This document shows, piece by piece, positions 1 to 9,800 of a DNA stretch of 64,000 bases; position 1 is the stretch's first letter, and every line of letters begins with the position of its first letter. The position numbers and the translations under genes are program-made. The DNA is from TMED27 sp041397865 (GTDB taxonomy: Bacteria > Pseudomonadota > Alphaproteobacteria > Micavibrionales > Micavibrionaceae), in contig JAWKVT010000001.1 of the NCBI GenBank assembly GCA_041397865.1, positions 1,178,001-1,242,000 of the forward strand, in the 5' to 3' direction. The notes beneath the pieces were generated by a model. The model was not told where the DNA came from, did not search any database, and saw only the letters and a program-made list of their open reading frames with translations.

Positions 1-1
1 G

Positions 2-73
2 GGCCTAAGCGGCTGGCTCTTCATGCACTATAAAATACCCGAAAAGTTAAAAACTACCGAGACAACGCTATGA
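2..73 (+). CDS. LptF-type permease, C-terminal end only
   Basis: An open frame enters from the left edge and ends with a TGA at 71-73. Its last residues read GLSGWLFMHYKIPEK before a short polar tail. The stop overlaps the ATG of the next gene (ATGA, 70-73). A partner permease directly upstream of and coupled to lptG is normally lptF, so this is inferred to be its C-terminus. Only 23 residues are visible, so the family cannot be confirmed from sequence alone. Confidence 0.55.
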   Translation, partial: GLSGWLFMHYKIPEKLKTTETTL

Positions 74-1101
74 ACATTTTTTCACGTTATATTTTAACAA
101 TGTTCACCCGCACGGCGCTCACCATGCTCGCCGCCCTCACCGCCGTTTTCCTCGTCTTCGACATCCTCTCAAACGCCGGAGACATAACAACAAACAGCAA
201 CAACGCCCTAAAAACCCTGCTTGATTATATAAGCCTGCGCCTTCCCGGCACGTTCATCCTCATCATGCCCATAGCCGCGCTTCTAAGCGCCATGATTACC
301 ATGCATAAAATGGCCCGCAGCCGCGAAATGATAGCCGCGTTCAGCGCAGGCTTCACAATCTACCGCGTCGCCCTCATCCTGAGCGCCGGGGCACTTTTCC
401 TCAGCCTCGTCCAGTTCGTCCTTGCCGAAACCGCCCTGAGCGCCACCTCAACCCGCCTCCGCCTCTGGGCTGCGCAAGACTACGCCAAAACGCCCCCCAA
501 AGCCCCCGAAACCAACAAAACAACATGGGCCGCCGCCGGGGATTATATCCTGCACTACGAAACCGCCAGCCCCGACGGACACACCCTCACAAATCCCCTT
601 CTCATCCACAGAACAAAAACCGGCCTCATTGACGATTACACCCGCGCCCGGCGCGCATTTTACGACGGCGAGGCATGGCAACTGCTCGACAGCGCCGGAA
701 AATCGGTAAAAATAAACATCCCCCTCCACCCCGACGATTTCTCCATCCCCGCCCAAACCTACGAAGAAATCCGCCTGACACAGCTATGGCCGCTTGTCTT
801 CTCCTCCGGCCAAACAACGCCTCTGCACACCCTCTGGCTCCAGCGCAAATTCGCCCAGCCCCTAAGCATCATCGTCATGGCCCTGCTCGCCGCCCCGCTC
901 GGACTGTTCATGGCCCGCCAATATAACCCGCTCCTCACCCATTTCAGCTTCCTCATGGCCGGGTTCTCATTCTTCATCATGGAAAAGCTCCTGCTCTCCA
1001 TGGGCGAAAGCGCCGCCCTGCCGGCATTTTTAGCCGTATGGTCGCCACTCTTGATCTTCACGGCAATGAGCCTATGGTTTATGCTCTATAAACAGGAATA
1101 A
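70..1101 (+). CDS. lptG: LptG-like permease (YjgP/YjgQ family)
   Basis: 343 residues, the usual LptF/LptG length. Three hydrophobic helices lie at about residues 8-33, 52-76 and 98-122, then a soluble periplasmic part at about 125-260 (the jellyroll region of LptF/G), then three more helices (about 262-340). The family drives lipopolysaccharide out of the inner membrane with the LptB ATPase. The next gene starts 14 bases downstream and leads into a fatty-acid hydroxylase and a ceramide-synthase-type acyltransferase. That is not the usual lptFG setting, so a dedicated role in sphingolipid export is possible (inference). Family membership is firm; substrate is not known. Confidence 0.85.
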   Translation: MNIFSRYILTMFTRTALTMLAALTAVFLVFDILSNAGDITTNSNNALKTLLDYISLRLPGTFILIMPIAALLSAMITMHKMARSREMIAAFSAGFTIYRVALILSAGALFLSLVQFVLAETALSATSTRLRLWAAQDYAKTPPKAPETNKTTWAAAGDYILHYETASPDGHTLTNPLLIHRTKTGLIDDYTRARRAFYDGEAWQLLDSAGKSVKINIPLHPDDFSIPAQTYEEIRLTQLWPLVFSSGQTTPLHTLWLQRKFAQPLSIIVMALLAAPLGLFMARQYNPLLTHFSFLMAGFSFFIMEKLLLSMGESAALPAFLAVWSPLLIFTAMSLWFMLYKQE

Positions 1102-1115
1102 GGAATACCAAAGAC

Positions 1116-1898
1116 ATGAATTTCGGCTTTTGGAACCATAACTACCGGCTCGACAAAATGGGGCTGAAAGACCTATGGATTGCATATTTCATGCACTACA
1201 CCATACAGGCCTACCTGCTCCTCGCCGCCATAAGCCTTACCCTCGCATGGAAAGCCGCCACCACAGCGCTCCCCATCGCCCTGTCCATTGCCGCCGCGCT
1301 CATTCTCTACCCCTTCATCTGGTACCTGCTCCACCGCTATGTCCTGCATGGCCGCTACCTCTACCGCTCACCCCTCACCGCCAAAGCATGGAAACGCATC
1401 CATTTCGACCACCACCGCGACCCGCACGACCTGAACGTCCTCTTCGGCGCGCTCTATACAACCCTGCCCACAATCGCCCTGGCCACCATGCCCGTCGGCT
1501 ACCTTATCGGCGGCGCAGCCGGGCTTTGGGCCGCCTTCGCCACGGGCCTCATCACCACCTGTTTTTACGAATTCAACCACTGCATCCAGCACCTCAACTA
1601 CACGCCCAAATGGAAATTCATCCAGACTATCAAGCGTCTGCATTTGCGCCACCATTTCCACGATGAAAACACCAATTTCGGCATCACCAATTTCATGCCC
1701 GACCGCCTCTTCGGCACATTCAAACCCAGCGCCAAAGGCCGCCCGCAAAGCGAAACCGTCTTCAATCTCGGCTATACGGGCGAGGAAGTCCGGCGCTACC
1801 CGTGGGTTGCCCGCGCCACCGATGACATCGACGAAAACCGCGCCATCACCGAAGGCATAGAGCGCCGCAAACCACAAGATATTGAGGACGCCGCATGA
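1116..1898 (+). CDS. Fatty acid hydroxylase / sterol desaturase family protein
   Basis: 260 residues with the histidine boxes of membrane di-iron hydroxylases: H73-x4-H78, H96-x2-HH100 with H104, H155-x3-H159, and H176-x2-HH180 with H182. Hydrophobic stretches at about 30-70 and 108-150 fit an integral membrane enzyme. Family members hydroxylate or desaturate fatty acyl chains, sterols or ceramides using O2. The gene overlaps the following acyltransferase by ATGA (1895-1898), so the two are co-translated. Hydroxylation of a ceramide chain is the simplest role in this setting, but that is inferred from neighbours only. Confidence 0.85.
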   Translation: MNFGFWNHNYRLDKMGLKDLWIAYFMHYTIQAYLLLAAISLTLAWKAATTALPIALSIAAALILYPFIWYLLHRYVLHGRYLYRSPLTAKAWKRIHFDHHRDPHDLNVLFGALYTTLPTIALATMPVGYLIGGAAGLWAAFATGLITTCFYEFNHCIQHLNYTPKWKFIQTIKRLHLRHHFHDENTNFGITNFMPDRLFGTFKPSAKGRPQSETVFNLGYTGEEVRRYPWVARATDDIDENRAITEGIERRKPQDIEDAA

Positions 1899-3022
1899 TA
1901 ACGGTCAAACCCGCCGAAAACAAAAAAGCCCTGCGCGATTTTGTGACCCTGCCAACCCGCCTCTACACCGATGACCCGCTCTACAGACCGCAATTAACCA
2001 TCGAACGGCTGGAACATCTCGGCCCCAAAAACCCGTACTTCAAACACGCTGCCCACCAATTCTTCATCGCCTATGAAAACGGCGCAGCGGTTGGCCGCAT
2101 AAGCGCCCAAATCGACGACCTCGCCCAAAAAAACGGCCAACCAAAGCTCGGCCATTTCGGCTTCCTCGACGCCGCCAATGAAGAAACCCTAAACGCCCTT
2201 CTGACCAAAGCCGAAGAATGGCTCACCACAAGCGGCGCTCAAAAAATCACCGGCCCCTATAGCCTCTCCATCAACGATGAAGCCGGACTGCTTGTTGAAG
2301 GCTACGACACACCGCCGCGCATGATGATGAACTACGCCCCGCGCTGGCTCGGCCCCGCGCTGGAAAAAGCGGGCTACAAAAAAGCCAAGAATCTCATCGC
2401 CTTTCACATGTGCACAGACACCGCTATTCCCGCAGCCGCCCGCCGCATCGCCGAAAAAACCCAAGACCACCCCGGTATCCGCCTGCGCACGCTCGATAAA
2501 ACCCACCTGAAGCGCGACCTCGGCATCATCCTCGAAATCTTCAACGAAGCCTGGGCCGGAAACTGGGGCTTCGTCCCCATGACCGCCGATGAAATCACCC
2601 ACACCGCAAACAATATGAAACCTCTCATAAACCCGGGCCTCGTCCATATCGCGGAAATAGACGGCCACCCCGCCGCCATGATCGTCGCCCTGCCCGATTT
2701 AAACGAAGCCCTGCGCGGCCTTGGCGGGCGCCTCCTCCCGCTGGGCTGGGCAAAGCTCCTCTGGCGCCTGAAAGTCAAAGGCGTAAACGGCGCGCGAATA
2801 TTGCTCATGGGCGTACGCCCGAAACATCAAAACGGCTTCCTCGGCAGCGCCCTTGCCGTCACCCTCATGAACAAACTGCACAAAGCCCTGCGCGCCGAAG
2901 GATATAAAGACGCGGAATTATCATGGATACTCGAAGACAACGCCCCCATGATCCGCCTTGTCGAAAACGCAGGCGCAACCCCCTATAAACGCTACCGCAT
3001 CTACGAAAAAACGCTCACATGA
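1895..3022 (+). CDS. YghO-type GNAT acyltransferase, candidate bacterial ceramide synthase (bCerS-like)
   Basis: 375 residues. It has the long-GNAT family signatures of the YghO group: DPLYRPQL near residue 28, a HFFIAY/VGRISAQ strand pair, GHFGFLDA near 88, and the GPYSLSINDEAGLL / DTPPRMMMNYAP block near residues 125-150. In Caulobacter the enzyme that N-acylates the long-chain base to form ceramide belongs to this family and lies in the same genomic neighbourhood as spt, ACP and cerR. Here those genes are 15 kb away on the other strand, with lipid-head-group genes between. It overlaps its neighbours on both sides by ATGA. Family assignment is strong; the bCerS role is inferred from family and context. 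Confidence 0.72.
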   Translation: MITVKPAENKKALRDFVTLPTRLYTDDPLYRPQLTIERLEHLGPKNPYFKHAAHQFFIAYENGAAVGRISAQIDDLAQKNGQPKLGHFGFLDAANEETLNALLTKAEEWLTTSGAQKITGPYSLSINDEAGLLVEGYDTPPRMMMNYAPRWLGPALEKAGYKKAKNLIAFHMCTDTAIPAAARRIAEKTQDHPGIRLRTLDKTHLKRDLGIILEIFNEAWAGNWGFVPMTADEITHTANNMKPLINPGLVHIAEIDGHPAAMIVALPDLNEALRGLGGRLLPLGWAKLLWRLKVKGVNGARILLMGVRPKHQNGFLGSALAVTLMNKLHKALRAEGYKDAELSWILEDNAPMIRLVENAGATPYKRYRIYEKTLT

Positions 3023-3780
3023 CATTAACCGCATTAATCCTCGCCGGAACCCGCCACGGCCAAAACGATCCCGTCGCCAAAACCGCAGGCGTCCCTTACA
3101 AAGCACTGGCAGAAATCAACGGAACCCCAATGATCCGGCGCGTCATAACCGCCCTGAAAGAATCCGGCAATATAGACAAAATCACCGTCTCCACCCCTGA
3201 CGACCTCCCTTTAAATAAAGATATACAGCGCATCTCCTGCGCAAAATCACCGGCACGTAGCGTATTAAATTTTTTAGACACTATAGACGAAAACACACCT
3301 TTTTTGCTCACAACCGCCGACCACGCCCTGCTCTCCCCCGCCATAATCAAAAGCTTTTTAAATAAATACGACACGAACCGTTTTGATATAGGCGCGGCCA
3401 TGCTCCCGCTCGATATTCTGACCCAAAAATACCCCGCCATGCGCCGCACCCGCCTGAAATTCAAAGACGGCAGCTATAAAGCCTGCAACCTCTTTATCTT
3501 CCGCAATAAAGCCGCCGCGCAAAATATCCTGCAATTCTGGCTGAACATAGAGGCCCAGCGTAAAAACCCGTGGAAAATGATCCGCGCCCTCGGCCCCGCG
3601 CCCCTCCTGCGCTATCTCACCGAGCAACTCAGCCTGCAAGACGCCCTAAGCCACCTTGGCCGTAAAACACAAACCACCCCACAAGCCATCATGCTCGATA
3701 TTCCCGAAGCAGCCATTGATATCGACAACCCCGCCGATCTCGAATTCGTCCGTAACCTCATTAAAAACGAAAAGATATAA
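3019..3780 (+). CDS. MobA-like NTP transferase domain protein
   Basis: 253 residues. The N-terminus (LTALILAGTRHG...NDPVAK...YKALAEINGTPMI) is a nucleotide-binding loop of the nucleotidyltransferase fold. A DHAL acidic motif follows near residue 97, and AAIDIDNPADLEFV at the C-terminus is typical of MobA/IspD/LicC-like sugar- or alcohol-phosphate nucleotidyltransferases. Translation is coupled to the acyltransferase by ATGA. In this lipid operon it may activate a polar head group as a CDP or GDP derivative. The substrate cannot be read from sequence. Confidence 0.75.
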   Translation: MTLTALILAGTRHGQNDPVAKTAGVPYKALAEINGTPMIRRVITALKESGNIDKITVSTPDDLPLNKDIQRISCAKSPARSVLNFLDTIDENTPFLLTTADHALLSPAIIKSFLNKYDTNRFDIGAAMLPLDILTQKYPAMRRTRLKFKDGSYKACNLFIFRNKAAAQNILQFWLNIEAQRKNPWKMIRALGPAPLLRYLTEQLSLQDALSHLGRKTQTTPQAIMLDIPEAAIDIDNPADLEFVRNLIKNEKI

Positions 3781-3965
3781 AAACCCCTTGACAAAACAGG
3801 AAAAATTTCCTAAGTTTGTACTTACCACAGCGCCACACTTGCACCTTGTTTCAGCAACACCCCCACCCCACCCCTAAAATTGAAGAACGAACTGAACAAA
3901 ATTGACTTTTTAAAAACAAATCAGTATGTTACAGGACACCCAAAACATCGTACAGACACACGCTC

Positions 3966-4481
3966 ATGAACCGTAAACACCTGCTGTTTTTATTGTTAAG
4001 CCTTGGCTTCATCCCCCTCGCCCACGCCGGGGAAACGGGCGATATCACCGGTCTCTGGCTCACAAAAAAGCAGGACGCCGCTGTGCACGTTGAAAAATGC
4101 GGGGATGAAATATGCGGCCATATCGCATGGCTGCACGCCGAGGAAACCCCTTATAACATCAACGGCCAACCCCTTTGCCGCACGCAGGTTCTCCACGGGT
4201 TTAAAACCAGCAACACAACGAACAATGAATGGACCGGCGGCACAATCTACAAAGCCGACGATAACAAAACCTATAGCGGGAATCTAAAGCTTGTCGATCA
4301 AAACACGCTGGAACTGCGCGCCTATATCGGCCTCCCCGCTTTGGGCAAAACAAAAACCCTCACCCGCACATCCGCACAAAACCACCCGCCCTGCACGATC
4401 CCGGCACAATACGCCGCCCGAAAACTACAAAACATCGCCCCGGCTTCCGGAAAAAGTTATGACGCGGCCATAGATAACTAG
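3966..4481 (+). CDS. DUF2147 domain secreted protein
   Basis: 171 residues starting with a signal peptide (MNRKHLLFLLLSLGFIPLAHA, cleavage after AHA). The mature part has the DUF2147 pattern: GDITGLWLTKKQDAAVHV, a CGDEICGHIAWL segment, and a GGTIYKADDNKTYSG beta-rich core ending in LELRAYIGLPALGKTKTLTR. The family is small periplasmic or secreted proteins of unknown function. It is separated from the upstream operon by 185 bases. Its TAG stop (4479-4481) is part of the large inverted repeat that follows. Confidence 0.85.
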   Translation: MNRKHLLFLLLSLGFIPLAHAGETGDITGLWLTKKQDAAVHVEKCGDEICGHIAWLHAEETPYNINGQPLCRTQVLHGFKTSNTTNNEWTGGTIYKADDNKTYSGNLKLVDQNTLELRAYIGLPALGKTKTLTRTSAQNHPPCTIPAQYAARKLQNIAPASGKSYDAAIDN

Positions 4482-4594
4482 GGTCCATACTCATTGCTTC
4501 TATAAAACAAGCGAAAGCGCCGCTTTTTGAGAACCCGAAGCGCAAAAAAGTGGTGCTTGCAGCGTTTTAGAGGAGCAATGAGCATAGACCCTAG
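4478..4594. repeat. Long hairpin repeat A (bidirectional terminator-like)
   Basis: Arms of about 49 bases pair from 4478 (CTAGGGTCCATACTCATTGC) to 4594 (the complementary CTAGGGTCTATGCTCATTGC on the other strand), with a few mismatches. The apical loop is GAGAACCCGAAGCGC at 4529-4543. The same loop, with one base changed, tops a hairpin with unrelated stem sequence at 18005-18118. The left arm contains the TAG stop of the DUF2147 gene. It lies between convergent genes (DUF2147 and pbpC), so a bidirectional terminator role is likely. Confidence 0.8.
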
Positions 4595-4624
4595 GCGTTT
4601 AGTCCCAGGGTATGGAGCAATCAG

Positions 4625-6829
4625 TTACTCTGATGCGATAACGGCAATCCTTTTGCTATCCGCGTGCCCTTCTTCATCCACCACGCGGATCATATGCTGC
4701 CCCGGCTGAGGCATCCAGAAGAGAGGGGCATGCGCTTTTGAAACGCCTACGAAAAGATTATTGGCAAACCAATAAAGAGACGCGTGATTTCCAGCGCTTT
4801 TCGCCTCCAGAGGAATGCTCAGCTTTTCTTTATCTTTATAGCTATATGCATAAGAAAGATTTTCACGCGGTGATAAAATTTCAGGCGCTTTATCTTTCAG
4901 ACCCTTCGCAGCGAAAGGGGATTTACCCGGAATAAACCAGCTTTCCTGAGCCAAACCGCAATCTCCGATTTCCCCGGTATCCGGACAAACAGAAACGCGA
5001 GAAACATTCAGATTGGCCAGCGCGGGAATAATCATATCTTTTGAAGATTCCCTGTTTTCAACAACCTGCACCAGATCAAAAAACAGCGGTGTGGCCGCCT
5101 GTGAACCGATTAACGCAGGATTGGCATGCCCGTCAAAATGCCCCACCCAGACTGCCAAAACATAAGGACCAAACACACCCACCGTCCAGGCATCCCGGAA
5201 GCCGTTCGACGTTCCCGTTTTCCAGTAAACCGGCAGATTTTGGCTGCGCACCGTAAACGGCAAAGTGCCGGGCTGAGGCTGCTCCAGCATGCTTAACGTT
5301 AAAAGAGCCGATTCCGGGCTAAGCATGGACGGCTTCAATTCCGGCATTTTCTGATTTTTTATAAACTGCAAATCCTTTAAAACACCGCCATTGGCCAGCA
5401 TGGCGTATAATTTCACAAGATTGCGCATATCAATTTCCGCGCCGCCAACCACAATGGACAGGCCATAATGCCTCCTGTTTCCAGGAAAGTCCGCACCCGC
5501 ACTTTGTAAAAACCCATAAAGATCAGGCTCGTTTAGCTTTTGCGCCAACGAAATCGCCGGAATATTGCGGCTGAGCACCAGCGCTTCTCTTGCCGGTATT
5601 TCACCCACAAACCGCTTGTCGAAATTGCCGGGGCGGTATTCTGCGAAGAACGCCGGGTCATCCTCCAGCAATGTTTCCGGATAAATAAGCCCCTGCTCCA
5701 ACCCCAGAGCATAGACAAAAGGCTTAAGCGTCGAACCCGGTGAGCGCCGCGCCAATGTGCCGTCAACCTGCCCCTCTATGGCTACATTAAAGAAATCGCT
5801 GGAGCCAACAAGCGTCCGCACCTCCATGCTCGGAACATGAACAAGCATGACCGCTGCGTTATCAAGACCATGAAATTTACGGCGATTCAGATAAGACGCG
5901 ACAATTTGTTCAAACATTTTTTGGGTTTTAAGATCGAGAGTTGTCTGAACAACGCCCTGATTGGCCCGATTGGCTAGGCCGTCAACAAAATGCGGCGCAA
6001 GAAACGGCAAGTCATCCCGTCCAAACACCGGAATCTTCATGGCCATCAACGGCGCATACTGCTCCCTGATCTCAAGTGGAAGTTGCTCAAAAAGCCGCGC
6101 TCCGGCATTTTGCCATGCGCTGTTATCCCCCTTTAAAGGAAAACGTTTTACAGGGTTTTGCGGAATAACTGCCAAAGCCAGACTTTGCGGCAAGGCAAGA
6201 TTTTTTGCGTTTGTCTTGAAATAGATCAGGGAAGCTGTGCCTGCTCCATATATATTTGCGCCGTAAGGAGCAAGATTAAGATACGCTTCCAAAATTTCTT
6301 TTTTACTGTAATGCGCTTCAAGCCTGAGCGCTCTCACAATCTGGTTGAATTTCCCGCCGACTGTTCTCGTATCCAGACCATCACGCAGCCGCACCAGTTG
6401 CATCGTAATGGTTGAACCGCCCATAGAGCGGGAACGGCGCACATAGGTTTCATAAGCGCCGCGCAGGAGGGAAAACGGGTTCACACCGGGATGCGCATAA
6501 AAATACCGGTCCTCCTGTAGCAATGTCGCATCTACGAGATCAGAGCTTATATCTTCCAGCTTTGTATAAAGACGGTAACTTTCATCTTGAGCAAGACTCA
6601 GGCGCAGTAATTCACCGTTCCGGTCGTAATAAGCCGAAGAGAACGATATATTGTCCAGCAAGGTCGGCTTGGGGGATAATACAAGGTATACAATCACCAA
6701 TACCGTCATTGCGAGAAGCGCTAGCGACGAAGCAATCCAGAAAGAAAGCCTGTCTTGCCCGTTTTTCTGGATTGCTTCACTCTCGTTGTTCGCTCGTAAT
6801 GACGATGCCGAAGATTTACGGAGCTTCAT
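4625..6829 (-). CDS. pbpC: Penicillin-binding protein 1C (peptidoglycan glycosyltransferase)
   Basis: 734 residues from the ATG at 6829; a longer TTG start at 6841 is possible. One N-terminal membrane helix is followed by the GT51 glycosyltransferase (EDRYFYAHPGVNPFSLLRG, GGSTITMQLVR). The transpeptidase has SPGSTLKPFVYALGLE (SxxK), SRNIPAISLA (SxN) and WKTGTSNGFRDAW (KTG), and a C-terminal BiPBP_C-type domain ends the protein. It lies just downstream of and overlaps (about 14 bases) the yfhM-like gene, the classic pbpC/alpha-2-macroglobulin pairing. Residues about 9-42, including part of the membrane helix, are encoded by an inserted palindromic repeat (6704-6804). Confidence 0.93.
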   Translation of the reverse strand: MKLRKSSASSLRANNESEAIQKNGQDRLSFWIASSLALLAMTVLVIVYLVLSPKPTLLDNISFSSAYYDRNGELLRLSLAQDESYRLYTKLEDISSDLVDATLLQEDRYFYAHPGVNPFSLLRGAYETYVRRSRSMGGSTITMQLVRLRDGLDTRTVGGKFNQIVRALRLEAHYSKKEILEAYLNLAPYGANIYGAGTASLIYFKTNAKNLALPQSLALAVIPQNPVKRFPLKGDNSAWQNAGARLFEQLPLEIREQYAPLMAMKIPVFGRDDLPFLAPHFVDGLANRANQGVVQTTLDLKTQKMFEQIVASYLNRRKFHGLDNAAVMLVHVPSMEVRTLVGSSDFFNVAIEGQVDGTLARRSPGSTLKPFVYALGLEQGLIYPETLLEDDPAFFAEYRPGNFDKRFVGEIPAREALVLSRNIPAISLAQKLNEPDLYGFLQSAGADFPGNRRHYGLSIVVGGAEIDMRNLVKLYAMLANGGVLKDLQFIKNQKMPELKPSMLSPESALLTLSMLEQPQPGTLPFTVRSQNLPVYWKTGTSNGFRDAWTVGVFGPYVLAVWVGHFDGHANPALIGSQAATPLFFDLVQVVENRESSKDMIIPALANLNVSRVSVCPDTGEIGDCGLAQESWFIPGKSPFAAKGLKDKAPEILSPRENLSYAYSYKDKEKLSIPLEAKSAGNHASLYWFANNLFVGVSKAHAPLFWMPQPGQHMIRVVDEEGHADSKRIAVIASE
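6704..6804. repeat. Palindromic repeat inserted in the pbpC coding region
   Basis: Inverted repeat whose ends read CGTCATTGCGAG and CTCGTAATGACG, with inner arms GAAGCAATCCAGAAA and TTTTTCTGGATTGCTTC. This is the widely dispersed 'cattgcgag...gaagcaatcc' class of small palindromic element, comparable to Rickettsia palindromic elements. A second member lies at 30057-30142. Here it is in frame and translated in pbpC as NNESEAIQKN...SFWIASSLALLAMT. Confidence 0.85.
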
Positions 6830-9800
6830 CGCGCACCACAATCGTTCCGGCGCGCCCCTTTGCTTTTTTGCTTAGGTCATACATGGCTTCGGCATAGGGC
6901 GGCGGCACCTGAAATTCACCCCTGGACACGGCTCGCAGACTATAGCGAAAAACCTGCTCACGCGGAGCAATGTCGGTGAAGATAATGAGCCTGTCTTCGC
7001 GACGCTCGACAAATTCAGGAAATAATGTTGATCCCTCATCGCTACCATTTTCCGGTTCGAGCGCAAACCCTGCGGGCAACAAATCGACAAGCGCAACATT
7101 TTCGACACGATCATCGCCATGCGCTCTGATCGTGATGGTTGCTTCGACAATATCACCTATATTGACAGGACTATCCAGCGCTTTACCGTCCGATGTTTGG
7201 TAGGTTCTTTCGATTTCCATCCCTTCCGATACAAGGCCGTGGGAAAGATCACGACTATAACCTGTCTCGCTGACCGTATAGAAAAAGGCGTCTCCACCAC
7301 CACCCAAGCCAAGAAAAGATGACTCTCCGCTTTCAATCACAATACGATTGGTGCTTTGAGGGATAGTGCGTTTCGATATTTCTTTATCTGTTTTTAGTGC
7401 AGGATTTTTTCCTTGTTCTGTTTCAAAAACGACTTTTAATCCTGAAAGCGCAGCTTGTTGTCCCGCCGCATAATCGCCTAAGGCCTGTATCGCATAAGAG
7501 GCCGAAAGCGTATTATAGCGCTGCGTACTGATAAAGTCGGCCAGCTTGAAGACAATATCGCGGTCCAGCGCCGCAAACCGCTCCGGAAAATGGCGGGATA
7601 GAATTGAAACATACTGCGCATATTTAACAAAGGAACTGTAATAAGGATTATTCCAGTTGATATTTTTGTAACTAACCTCTCTGGAAAATACGCCTTTTTC
7701 AAAACCATCCATGGTTTGCGCCGCCAGTTTCTTCTGCTGCATCATTTCATAAGATGCGGCGATATAAGCGGCAGACAAATCCGTTTTCCAGTTCTCGGTT
7801 TTCTTCTCTTCAAAATATTGAAGCCAGTGCAAAATTTCGTTGCTTGTGACCATACCGCTGCGGGTCAGAATATAAATCGCATAGGCTTTGTTCCTGGCAT
7901 CATCCATAGATTTGATATCCTGATTAGCCCAGTTTCTTAAGTAATTGAATCCGCGCTGCATCATATCGGACGGCACCGGCAAATCGGCGGTATAAGCATC
8001 CAGCAGAAAATCCATCGCATAAATTGAAACAAAATCATCGGCTTCATATCCACCGTTCCAGAGAGAAAACCCACCATCTTGCGTTTGCCGCCTGCGCAGC
8101 GTTGATACAACCTCTCCGACATTCTTTTTCATTTCGTCTTCGGAAAAAGAAAACTCAGGAAAACTCATAAGGGAAAGCTGCGGATATATGCGGCTGGTGA
8201 TTTGCTCGGTACAGCCATAAGGAAATCCGTCCAGATAGCGCAAAAGACCGTAAATATAAGCGCTCGGCAGCGGGGAAACGGATAAATTCTTCTCTGCAAA
8301 TTCCGGATAAAGATGACGCGTCAACGTTACGTCGGCCTTTCCATTTTTTGCATACCCGGCCTGCATCGTTGTTTCTTTAGCCACAGGCGGGCGGATGCTC
8401 AACGTGGCTTCGGCACTTTGCCGCACATCACCAATAGATGCATGAACGATCAAACTGGCCGGGCCGAGTGTATCCGTGGCCTCAACCGTAAAAGCAACGC
8501 TATATTCCGTCCCTTCTGCTATACTTACATTTTCTGCCGGGGCTTTGATAATATTCAAACCTGCCGAAGGCTCCAGACGCACCGAAAGAAAAGCCTCTGG
8601 CCCGGAACCTTTCAGACCGTTGGCAATCGTCACACTGGCTTCGGCCTTATCCCCCGGTGCCAGAAAAATCGGCATATTCGGCGTGATAACAATATCCGAA
8701 CGCACGCTCATATCCTTTTCCGCAGCTCCGACATGCCCCGCGCCAACAGCAACAGCCATCACCCGCAACTCGCCGTTAAAATGACCCGGCGGCGTAAAGC
8801 TCAGGGTTTTTTCTTCTCTATCAAGATCAACAATGCCCGACCAGTAAACAGCAGGAGCCAGTATTTTACGGCGAAACGGGTTAAGATGCTTGCCAAGCAC
8901 GGCCTCTTCCAGCGCAGCGCCGCCGCCATCCGCTGACAAAGCTTTGATAAGTTCGTAATCCGGCATCAGCAAATCCAGCATTTGCGAGGTCTGCACTTGC
9001 AGGGCACGGTTCAGTAGGAAATAATCAACCGGGCTGGGCGTCTTATATTTCGCCACCTGCAAGATACCTTCATCAACGGCGAATATGATCGCCTTGCCCT
9101 TTTGATTGCCCTTGTATTTTATTTCAAACGCCTCGCCGGGTTTTGCCGTTTCCGGCACATTCAGGTCAATCGAAATAGAACGACTCTCTGTTCCCGCCGT
9201 AAAAGGAACAATCGCATTGCTTAAGGGGCTTAAGTAAATTTCACGCGAATTAATGTCCCTGACAAACGCAACATTCACATAGCCTTTTCCGGAGAAATTT
9301 TTGGGAATTTCAATTGATTCCAGCGTTTCCATCTTATCCGTGCGAAACCATTTATAGGCCAGAATATGATCGCTTTCGAGCGTAATCAGCCCCGCCCCGG
9401 TATAAGGAGCGGTAATATTCAGTTCTATCGTTTCACCCGCCTCGTAATCGGATTTGTTGGTTTTGAGCTTCAGGACAGCCTCACGATCTTGCCCGCTTTT
9501 GCGCTGACCTTCCCCGGCGATGGAAAAGGGAATATCAGCGACAATCAAGCCTTCTGCTGTCTTAAGCCTGTAGATATAATCGCCAAGATCGTTCGAGGGA
9601 AGCACAAGCGCTATGCCGTCTTGAGAAATCGAGAAACCCTGCGTTTTGATGGTTTCTTCTTTGGGCACAGATTCATAGACGTAAGAACCGTCATTGCGTT
9701 TAATCAACGTGGAAATATAAGTTTTTTTAACCAGATCCAGAGAAAGGTCGTTTACGTCTACCGGAGACAACTCCGGGTTTAAGGCTTGTAAATGAATCTG

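Noticed and set aside
3781..3965. Small gene between the NTP transferase and DUF2147 genes
   Set aside because: Reading frames are low complexity (Pro/His-rich) with no start signal; taken as a promoter region.
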